Assembly (NCBI RefSeq): GCF_041224595.1
Contig: NZ_JBGFGN010000113.1
Coordinates: 1-64,000, forward strand
Direction: 5' to 3'
DNA length: 64,000 bases
From: Donghicola sp041224595
GTDB taxonomy: Bacteria > Pseudomonadota > Alphaproteobacteria > Rhodobacterales > Rhodobacteraceae
Under the pieces are notes generated by a model. It was given only the letters and a program-made list of their open reading frames with translations. It searched no databases and was not told the origin of the DNA. Both the position numbers and the translations under genes were made by a program. Positions 42,297 through 49,584 of the stretch are shown here, piece by piece; the stretch's first letter is position 1, and each line of letters begins with the position of its first letter.

Positions 42297-43586
42297 ATGA
42301 AATACATGTCCTATTGGCATGACACGGCGGCGCCCTTTGCCGCCGCCATACAGGGCCCCGTGGAGGGCAAGGTCGATGTGGCGATCATCGGCGCTGGTTT
42401 CACGGGCCTGAGCGCCGCCCGCAAGCTGGCCCGCGAAGGGGTCAGCGTTGCTGTTCTGGAAGCCGACCATGTGGGTGCTGGCGGATCGGGGCGCAACGGG
42501 GGGCACCTGAACAACGGGGTCGCCCATGGCTATGCCGATGCCAAGGCGCATCTGGGGGCCGAACAGGCGCACAGGCTGTACCATGCCTATGACCGATCCA
42601 TCGACATGATCGAGGATGTCATCCGCGAAGAAAACATCGCCTGTGACTTCCGTCGTTCGGGCAAGTTGAAGCTTGCGTCAAAGCCCTCTCACGTGGACGG
42701 GCTCAAGGCCAATTTTGACCTGATCCACAAAGAGGTCGACCCCGACACCCGCTGGCTGTCGAAGTCCGATCTGGCGGGCGAAGTGGGCGGCGAAGCCTTT
42801 CACGGCGGCATGCTATATGAAAAGTCCGCCATGATGCACATGGGCAAGTATGTGCAGGGTCTGGGGACGAGCGCGGCCCGTCACGGCGCGCAGATTTGGG
42901 AGAATGCGCCGGTTACCGCGCGGGACAAAACCGCAACAGGCTGGCGTCTGACCACCACAAAGGGCACAATCGAGGCGGGGCGCGTGATCGCCGCCACGGG
43001 TGCCTATGGTGGCCGGATCAAGGGATCGCCCTTGGGCTATTTCCGCCGCCGGATCATCTCGGTCGGGTCCTTCATCATCGCCACCCGCCCCCTGACCCCC
43101 GAAGAGATCAAGCAGACCGTGCCGGGGAACCGGACCTATGTGACCTCGATGAATATCGGGAACTACTTCCGCCTGTCGCCGGACAGCCGGCTGATCTTTG
43201 GCGGGCGGGCGCGGTTTTCGGCCACGTCGGACCAGCAATCGGACGCTAAATCGGGTGACATACTGCGCGCCAGCATGGAGCGTCTGTTCCCGCACCTCAA
43301 GGACATCCAGATCGACTACTGCTGGGGCGGCCTCGTGGGGATGACCCAAGACCGCTATCCCCGCGCGGGCGAGGCGGACGGCATGATCTATGGCATGGGC
43401 TATTCCGGCCACGGCGCGCAGATGTCGACCCTGCTGGGGCAATCTCTAGCCGATCTGGCGATGGGACGGACGGACACCAACCCGCTGGCGGGCATGGACT
43501 GGCCCACAATTCCCATGCACAGCGGCAAGCCGTGGTTCCTGCCTTTGGTGGGCATGTATTTCGGGCTGAAAGACCGCCTGAGCTGA
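42297..43586 (+). CDS. FAD-dependent oxidoreductase (gamma-glutamylputrescine oxidase-like)
   Basis: A 429-residue DAO-family protein with FAD site IIGAGFTGLSAARKLAREG (about 25-43) and the OrdL/PuuB-type GSGRNGGHLNNG, plus GMGYSGHGAQMSTLLGQ near the end. PuuB oxidises gamma-glutamylputrescine; related enzymes oxidise other N-substituted amino acids. A glutamine-synthetase-like gene of the PuuA type lies 2 kb downstream, supporting a gamma-glutamyl route. A strong terminator follows. Confidence 0.87.
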   Translation: MKYMSYWHDTAAPFAAAIQGPVEGKVDVAIIGAGFTGLSAARKLAREGVSVAVLEADHVGAGGSGRNGGHLNNGVAHGYADAKAHLGAEQAHRLYHAYDRSIDMIEDVIREENIACDFRRSGKLKLASKPSHVDGLKANFDLIHKEVDPDTRWLSKSDLAGEVGGEAFHGGMLYEKSAMMHMGKYVQGLGTSAARHGAQIWENAPVTARDKTATGWRLTTTKGTIEAGRVIAATGAYGGRIKGSPLGYFRRRIISVGSFIIATRPLTPEEIKQTVPGNRTYVTSMNIGNYFRLSPDSRLIFGGRARFSATSDQQSDAKSGDILRASMERLFPHLKDIQIDYCWGGLVGMTQDRYPRAGEADGMIYGMGYSGHGAQMSTLLGQSLADLAMGRTDTNPLAGMDWPTIPMHSGKPWFLPLVGMYFGLKDRLS

Positions 43587-43590
43587 AACG

Positions 43591-43615
43591 AAAGGGGCCA
43601 GATCGGCCCCTTTTT
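43591..43615. terminator. Terminator between the PuuB-like oxidase and GNAT genes
   Basis: Perfect 9-bp stem AAAGGGGCC (43591-43599) / GGCCCCTTT (43605-43613), 5-nt loop, followed by T-rich sequence on the plus strand and A/T-rich sequence on the minus strand; it serves both convergent genes. Confidence 0.9.
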
Positions 43616-43617
43616 CT

Positions 43618-44580
43618 TTACCCCAGCGAATGCGCGGCAAGCCCGTAGGTCAGCGGCCCCTCTTCGGCGCGGCGCTGGCGGCCCAGATACATCTCTGTCA
43701 CGGTGTCGAACACACCCAGCCCTGCCGCCGCGAGAAACGCTTTGAACGACTCGCTCTGTTGGGGCGTGTCCATGCGGGTGAACTTGCCCTCGCAGGCTTG
43801 GATCAAAGGCGCAACAAGTCGCATGGCAGTCGCGTCGTCTTCGGCGACGACAGGCCCGATCAACTCGCCCTTGCCAAAGCTCCGGCGGAGCGCGTAGCCG
43901 CACACGGCCCCGCCCCGCTCGGCCACGACGCCGCTTGAAACGGCCAGCAAGGCATCCATAACTTTGGTCCGAGTTGCGCCATAGGCGTGGGCGTCCAGCG
44001 CCATCAGCGCGGCGCGATCCTCTGGTTCCAGTCGGCGAATGGTCAGGCCAGACAACGGCTCTGGCGCGCGGAACGGGCGGGCGATCCCTTGGTGCTGCCA
44101 AATCAGGCCAACAGGGTCAAATCCCGCCGCCACATAGAGCCGATAGCCCGAACGCGTCGCACTTAGCCGCAGATCGCGTCCTGCGCAGTCCTGCATGATG
44201 TGTTGAAGCAGGCGGCGACCCGCCCCAAGGGATTGCAAACGCGGTGTGGTGACCATCATCCCGAGCATCGCGAAATTATCTGCGACAGGGAAATACATCG
44301 ACGAGCCCAAGGGGCGCCCGATCGCGTCCAACGCGATATACCCTTGGCCCAGATCGATAAACAGCTCCAGATCGCGGGGACGATGGGGCCAGAACACGCC
44401 GACGGACAGCTCGTGCAACAGCCCGACGCGCGACCGATCCACCGGTTCGACCATCGCTGAGAACGTGTCAAGCACCAGCTCAGCCTCTTCGGGCAAGGGA
44501 GCCCCCGCCATAAACGCCGTCTGACGCTCTTCCGATGGGGTCACGGGGCTGGCGGGTTGCGAGTCCGTTGCGGGCATCAT
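43618..44580 (-). CDS. GNAT family N-acetyltransferase (two-domain, copy 2)
   Basis: A 320-residue protein with N-terminal GNAT domain (acetyl-CoA loop LGAGRRLLQHIM) and the C-terminal YitH-like domain with GPVVAEDDATAMRLVAPLI and GKFTRMD. The second domain is recognisably related to that of the GNAT protein at 38961-39812 (shared GPVVAED and GKF segments). The start is taken as ATG 44580; 44577 is equally possible, and a longer frame to 44667 has no support. Single gene. Confidence 0.84.
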   Translation of the reverse strand: MMPATDSQPASPVTPSEERQTAFMAGAPLPEEAELVLDTFSAMVEPVDRSRVGLLHELSVGVFWPHRPRDLELFIDLGQGYIALDAIGRPLGSSMYFPVADNFAMLGMMVTTPRLQSLGAGRRLLQHIMQDCAGRDLRLSATRSGYRLYVAAGFDPVGLIWQHQGIARPFRAPEPLSGLTIRRLEPEDRAALMALDAHAYGATRTKVMDALLAVSSGVVAERGGAVCGYALRRSFGKGELIGPVVAEDDATAMRLVAPLIQACEGKFTRMDTPQQSESFKAFLAAAGLGVFDTVTEMYLGRQRRAEEGPLTYGLAAHSLG

Positions 44581-44976
44581 TGGTAATCGTATCCGTCTTT
44601 TGTTCGTGTCACGGGTGTCATAGGTGGCCGTCCGCGATGGGGCTTTGCCAGTATGGCGCGGTTCCAAAGGCGTTTTCTACCGAATACCGGCGCGCTCCGA
44701 CAGATTATGCCGCTGCCAATTGGGATCGGCTTTGCGATCGTCCGGCGAAATTTGACCTGCGCGATAAGTGAAGAGTTCGTCATTTCGCCAAAGGGCATAC
44801 CGGTCTCAGGGCTTTATTTCCGCACCGCCAACGTGATGCGCAGATCGCCAGTGCCTCAGGCAATGATGGCTTTGACAGCCTCACTGGCAGGAAGCCGCCG
44901 GACACGGAGGCTTTACACCCCATCGCAATCAGGCCGTGTATAGTGCCAAAGTCTGCTCCGTTCCAAAGGTCTATGA
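44581..44976. other. Intergenic region before the CAP-domain gene, no supported gene
   Basis: About 396 bp between divergent genes. The open frames present on both strands are short and lack any recognisable protein features. It should contain the promoters of both flanking genes. Confidence 0.4.
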
Positions 44977-45459
44977 ATGTTCCGCTCTGCCCTCTGCGCT
45001 TTGGCCGCGATTTCTATCTCTGCCTGTGTCGCAACCCCGCCATTGCCAAGCGAAACCGCCCCCACAGCCGCAACGCCTGCCGCCTCTGCCAGCAACGACG
45101 CTCAAATCATGTCCCTGATTAATGCAGAGCGCGCCAAGCTCGGGCGCCCTGCCCTGACGCCGGATGTGCATCTATCCAAGATTGCCCGCGAACACGCGGC
45201 ACTCATGGTCCGAAATGACTTTTTCAGCCACGACGTGCCCGGTGGACTGACCTACGAACAGCGTATGGCCGCCGCGGGCTATGATGACAGCAATCACGGG
45301 GAAAACATATCTTATGGTCGGCAGGATCCGAGTTATACGGTGGCGGACTGGATGGACTCGCGGCTGCACCGAAACAACATCCTGGACCGGAAGTTCGAGA
45401 AGATTGGCGTTGGATCGGCGCGGCCCTACTACTACGTCACCATTTTCTCTGATCGCTAA
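44977..45459 (+). CDS. CAP domain (SCP/PR-1-like) lipoprotein
   Basis: A 160-residue exported protein. Residues 1-17 form a lipoprotein signal with lipobox ISAC (Cys 17), then a Pro/Ala/Thr-rich linker to about 40, then a CAP domain with INAERAKLGRPAL, HAALMVRNDFFSH and GENISYG. The CAP cavity residues (two His, Glu) are visible at H73, H85 and the E of GENI. Function of bacterial CAP proteins is largely unknown; roles in lipid binding or proteolysis have been proposed. RBS AAAGG upstream. Confidence 0.88.
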   Translation: MFRSALCALAAISISACVATPPLPSETAPTAATPAASASNDAQIMSLINAERAKLGRPALTPDVHLSKIAREHAALMVRNDFFSHDVPGGLTYEQRMAAAGYDDSNHGENISYGRQDPSYTVADWMDSRLHRNNILDRKFEKIGVGSARPYYYVTIFSDR

Positions 45460-45562
45460 CAGGCCCGCATTTCGCGCTTTTCAATCGGTCCCGTTTTCTA
45501 TTTGATCAAATTCCGTAGCGGGCGAAAGTGCACCGCATTCCATTGATCAAGCGGGACCTCTC

Positions 45563-46954
45563 ATGACCCAGCCCTGCCCTTCCGGCGCGACCCTGACTGA
45601 AGCCGAAGATTTTCTGAAAGCTCACCCAGAGGTCGAAGCGGTCGATATCGTGCTGCACGACTCCAACGGGATCGGACGCGGCAAGATCATCCGGCGGCAC
45701 GAACTGCTGGCTCTGTACAGATCGGGTCGGCATATCCCGATCTCGATCCTTGGTCTGGATATCTGCAGCGAGGACGTGCACGAAACGGGACTTTGCTGGG
45801 ATCACGGCGACGGCGATTTGCGCGCGTGGCCCATTCCCGGATCGCTGAAGCTGCTGCACAACACCCAGCCCGCCCGCGCCGAGGTGCTGCTGTCGATGTA
45901 CGAACTTGATGGCCGTCCGATGGGATCGGACCCGCGCCACGCGATGCAGCGGCAGGTCGATGCCTTTGCCGCGCGCGGCCTGAAACCGGCGGGCGCATTC
46001 GAGCTGGAATTCTTTTTGCTGGCAAACGAGCGGGACGCTGATGGCAGGGTGAAGCCCGCGAGCGACGTGCTGGATGGCCGCGCTCCGACTTACCGCACAG
46101 ATGTCTATTCCGTGGACCACCTACAAGGCATGTTGCCCCTGTTCAACGACATCTATGCGGGCGCTGCAAAGGCGGGGATCAATGCGGAAACCGTAATCTC
46201 TGAATTTGCGCCCGGTCAGTACGAGCTGACCCTGAACTACCGCGAAGACATCATGCAGGCCGCCGATGATCTGGTGCGCCTGAAACGAATCGTCCGGCAG
46301 CAGGCCCGCGCACATGGGGTCACGGCGTGTTTCATGGCCAAACCGATCGAGGAGCATCCCGGATCGGGAATGCATTTCCACGTCTCAGTGCAGGACGAGA
46401 CCGGTCGCAATATCTTTGCCGAAGAGGCTGGCGCGGGTTGGACCGACACGCTGCTGCATGCGCTTGGCGGGCTGCGGCAAACCATGGGCGAGTCCATGTT
46501 GGTCTTTGCCCCGCACCTGAATTCGTGGCGACGCTTTGCCAATCAGAGCTATGCGCCGGTGAACACTGCTTGGGGGGTGAACAACCGATCCGTGGCCCTG
46601 CGTGTGCCCGAGGGTGATCTGAAATCCCGCCGGATCGAGCATCGCCCCGCTGGCGTGGACGCCAATCCCTATTTGGTGGGCGCGACTGTTCTGGCGGGCA
46701 TTCTGCACGGGCTGGACAACCAGATCGACCCCGGCCCGCAGACCAAAGGCAACGCCTACGAGACCGAGGATCGCGCCAACATCCCTCGCGACTGGCGCGA
46801 GGCGATCGAGGCCGCCAAGGCTTCAGAGTTCCTTCAGACAGCCCTTGGTGCGGACATGCACCGCACTTTTACCGAGGTGAAGGCCGCAGAATACGCCCGC
46901 GTGGCGCGGACGATCAGCAACGTGGATTTCGACCTGTATCTGCACTCGATCTGA
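45563..46954 (+). CDS. Glutamine synthetase family protein (gamma-glutamyl-polyamine synthetase-like)
   Basis: A 463-residue GS-fold ligase: LDICSEDVHETGLCW and DGRPMGSDPRHAMQRQ in the beta-grasp, then metal and glutamate sites FELEFFLL, ETVISEFAPGQYE and GSGMHFHVSVQD, and NRSVALRVP near the end. It lacks the adenylylation loop of housekeeping GlnA and resembles PuuA-type enzymes that join glutamate to putrescine or other amines using ATP. Near a PuuB-like oxidase, two GNATs and an aminotransferase, this suggests a gamma-glutamylated amine pathway. Single gene, convergent with the U32 gene. Confidence 0.88.
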   Translation: MTQPCPSGATLTEAEDFLKAHPEVEAVDIVLHDSNGIGRGKIIRRHELLALYRSGRHIPISILGLDICSEDVHETGLCWDHGDGDLRAWPIPGSLKLLHNTQPARAEVLLSMYELDGRPMGSDPRHAMQRQVDAFAARGLKPAGAFELEFFLLANERDADGRVKPASDVLDGRAPTYRTDVYSVDHLQGMLPLFNDIYAGAAKAGINAETVISEFAPGQYELTLNYREDIMQAADDLVRLKRIVRQQARAHGVTACFMAKPIEEHPGSGMHFHVSVQDETGRNIFAEEAGAGWTDTLLHALGGLRQTMGESMLVFAPHLNSWRRFANQSYAPVNTAWGVNNRSVALRVPEGDLKSRRIEHRPAGVDANPYLVGATVLAGILHGLDNQIDPGPQTKGNAYETEDRANIPRDWREAIEAAKASEFLQTALGADMHRTFTEVKAAEYARVARTISNVDFDLYLHSI

Positions 46955-46963
46955 CGGGAACCC

Positions 46964-48610
46964 TTAGGCCAAGGGCTCGCGCATATCGCGGTCCAGCATT
47001 TCGCCGTGTTTCTTCTGCTTCAGCAGTTCGCGGGCCTTGGCGTATTCGGGATCGTTCCAGAACATCAGGCACCCGTTGCACCCGCGCCCGCAGCAGCCCT
47101 CGACGCCCTTGCGAGAGGTCCGCGCGCGTTTCTCCATCGCGTCCGAGCCAATGGCCTCTTGCAACTTGCCGACCTGAGACTTGTACGCCCCTTCGCGGGC
47201 TGTCTCCCCAAGTTCAATGCGCTGCGCGGTCTTGTCCAGCTTGAGGCGGCGCCAGTCTTCGTCCAATAGCATCGACTCTTTGCGGACGATAGTGAAGGCA
47301 GGGAAGTTTCGGCGGACGGTTTCGGGATCTTCGTGATCGAACGCACTGTAGGGGATAAAGATCACGTCCTGACGGCTGCCAAAGACGCTCTCCACCGGTT
47401 TTTCGGGGCTCTTGATCGTGGTGTATTCATAGAGGCGCAGCAGCACCGGTTCCGCGCGGCTGTCAGGCGGCAGGAATTCCATGACATCGCCCGCGTCCAG
47501 ACGGCTGCGAACCTCTAGCACCAAGCCATCCTCGCGGGCCTCGCGCACGATGCCGGCGTATTCCCACGGGGCCATCGCCTTGGTGTGTTCGTAGTTGTGG
47601 GCGTAGTTCTGCAAGCGCCCCTCGTGGAAGGCAATGGTGTAGCCGCGACTGCCTGCGCCCTCTAGCTCGCGCATGTATTCGTCGGGGCGCCAGCCTTCGG
47701 GATCGCGATAATAGTCGTCGATGGCACGGCGATAGGCGCGGGCCACGGTGGCAACGTAATAGGGGCTCTTGTTCCGGCCTTCGACCTTCAGGCTATCCAC
47801 ACCGATCCGCAGCAGGTCGTTCAGCTTGGGCATCAGGCACATATCTTTGGAGTTCAGGATGTACGAGCCGCGAATATCCTCTTCGATGGGCATCAGCTCG
47901 CCCGGACGTGCGCCCTCTTCCAGCACCCATTCGAAAAGCTTGCTGTTGTTTTCGTCCAGCTCCAGTTCCTTGATGGTGCCGTCCTTGAGGCGCAGGTGTA
48001 CCTTGTACTGCCAACGGCAGGAGTTGGCGCAGTTCCCTTGGTTCGCGCCCCGCTCTGCCATAAAGTTCGACAGCAGGCAGCGCCCCGAATACGTCATGCA
48101 CATCGCCCCGTGGACGAAGCTCTCCAACCGTATATCGGGGCAGTTCTCGCGGATCTCTGCCATCTCGGCAAAGGTCACCTCGCGGGCCAGCACCACCAGA
48201 TCAGCGCCTTGATCCTTCCAGAAATCCACGGTTAGGGAGGAACACACGTTCGCTTGGGTTGAAATGTGCAGGTTGATGCCGGGCGCGTGCTTGCGGACGT
48301 AATGGAACACTCCCGGATCAGCGATGATCACGCCGTCGGGCTGGATGTCTTTCAGCGTTTCCACATACTCGGCCAGCTTGGGGATGTCTTTGTTGTGGGT
48401 AAATAGGTTCAGCGTCAGATACACCCGCACCCCATGCTGGCGGGCAAAGGCGACGCCTTCTTTGATCTCTTCCAAAGAAAACTTGGACTTGGTGCGCAGG
48501 GACATATCGGGCGTGCCCAAATACACCGCATCGGCTCCATAGAGGACGGCGACTTTCAGACGCTCCAGCGATCCTGCGGGCATCAAGAGTTCGGAACGGC
48601 GGTCGGTCAT
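46964..48610 (-). CDS. Peptidase U32 family protein (RlhA/TrhP-like)
   Basis: A 548-residue U32 protein. The N-terminal TIM-barrel-like region has LLMPAGSLERLKVAVLYGAD, and the signature GRCLLSNFMAERGANQGNC followed by ANSCRW marks the U32 family. The C-terminal Cys cluster GCCGRGCNGC probably binds Fe-S. Family members (TrhP, RlhA, UbiU/V) hydroxylate RNA or ubiquinone rather than act as peptidases; the length and the Cys-rich tail fit the long TrhP/RlhA-like form. Single gene. Confidence 0.88.
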   Translation of the reverse strand: MTDRRSELLMPAGSLERLKVAVLYGADAVYLGTPDMSLRTKSKFSLEEIKEGVAFARQHGVRVYLTLNLFTHNKDIPKLAEYVETLKDIQPDGVIIADPGVFHYVRKHAPGINLHISTQANVCSSLTVDFWKDQGADLVVLAREVTFAEMAEIRENCPDIRLESFVHGAMCMTYSGRCLLSNFMAERGANQGNCANSCRWQYKVHLRLKDGTIKELELDENNSKLFEWVLEEGARPGELMPIEEDIRGSYILNSKDMCLMPKLNDLLRIGVDSLKVEGRNKSPYYVATVARAYRRAIDDYYRDPEGWRPDEYMRELEGAGSRGYTIAFHEGRLQNYAHNYEHTKAMAPWEYAGIVREAREDGLVLEVRSRLDAGDVMEFLPPDSRAEPVLLRLYEYTTIKSPEKPVESVFGSRQDVIFIPYSAFDHEDPETVRRNFPAFTIVRKESMLLDEDWRRLKLDKTAQRIELGETAREGAYKSQVGKLQEAIGSDAMEKRARTSRKGVEGCCGRGCNGCLMFWNDPEYAKARELLKQKKHGEMLDRDMREPLA

Positions 48611-48760
48611 GGCAAGGGTCTCGTGCTGGTCGCCGCCAATAGAGACTTCGCCAACCTGAAATGGTCAGCGCCAGAACATGGCGGCGCGGGCTGGATTTGG
48701 GAATTGCCGTTCCCTTAGCGAAATTGCCCCCCGAGCGCCAGACATTCCTCAGGCCTGCGG

Positions 48761-49249
48761 TCAGATGTCATTGCGTGGGATGCGCAGCACCTGCCCTGCA
48801 AAGATTTCATTCACATCGTCAAGGATGTCCTGATTGGCCGCAAAGATCGGACCGTAGTCCGGTGTGCCGTACATCTGCTGCGCTATGCCGATCAAAGTAT
48901 CGCCGGACTGAACCGTATAGGGTTGCCACCCCGTATATCCCGGCAGGATGAGCGGACCGTATAGAATGGGCATTGTCACCGACGGGCCATTCTCGTTCCC
49001 TGTGTCATCAGCGAGTGTCAGTATCAGGCGTGGCAGCTTAAAGGCCTTGTCCTCTGGCACAGAGACCGAATCCTGAAACTGCTTCAACCCCACCGAGCCG
49101 ACTTGGATGTGGGTGACATGCTCGTCGTGGCCTTCTGTCAGGCGAACGGACAACGTACCCTCAAAGGCTGCGGCCATACCGGAAATCAGGATCGTGCTGT
49201 CCACGAGGTCGTATGGTTGGGGCTGCTGAATATCGAGTGTCACGACCAT
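48761..49249 (-). CDS. LysM and Gmad2 domain-containing protein
   Basis: A 162-residue protein with an N-terminal Ig-like Gmad2 domain (about 1-100; IQQPQPYDLVDSTILISG) and a C-terminal LysM domain (about 110-158; YTVQSGDTLIGIAQQMYG and FAANQDILDDVNEI). LysM binds peptidoglycan or chitin-type glycans. No signal peptide is seen at the N-terminus, which is odd for a cell-wall binder, so it may be exported otherwise. It is divergent from the RTX-Hint gene. Confidence 0.85.
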   Translation of the reverse strand: MVVTLDIQQPQPYDLVDSTILISGMAAAFEGTLSVRLTEGHDEHVTHIQVGSVGLKQFQDSVSVPEDKAFKLPRLILTLADDTGNENGPSVTMPILYGPLILPGYTGWQPYTVQSGDTLIGIAQQMYGTPDYGPIFAANQDILDDVNEIFAGQVLRIPRNDI

Positions 49250-49584
49250 AAAATTCTAACTCCGGTTAGGGAAACCTAAAAAACAACCTATCCGTGTATC
49301 CTGTACGATTCCCCGCATTATTGGAAGAAAACTCTGATTCACATCTTCTCCCAAAAGCAATTCTACAATTGCAACAATCAACCCAAGCGAAACTTATACT
49401 CTTTTAGTTACATACGTGCGGATATAATTAAAAACTATCGTTAAATACCAAAGATATAATTGGCTTGATCTTTCGATCTTTGGCGTTCCATTGCGGATAA
49501 GTCACGTAATTATAACTTAATAACGCCTCAATCAGACCCTAGATTGCGGGACACAACTTTGCCCGAGTTAAGTTCGAGAGTGCT
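49250..49584. other. AT-rich intergenic region between the LysM/Gmad2 and RTX-Hint genes
   Basis: 335 bp, clearly lower in GC than its surroundings, between two divergent genes. It contains an inverted repeat CCAAAGAT (49448-49455) / ATCTTTGG (49476-49483) with a direct GATCTTT copy inside. It should hold the promoters of both genes. No gene seen. Confidence 0.5.

Noticed and set aside
44653..44943. 96-residue plus-strand frame before the CAP gene
   Set aside because: No ribosome-binding site, unusual composition and no recognisable domain; treated as non-coding.
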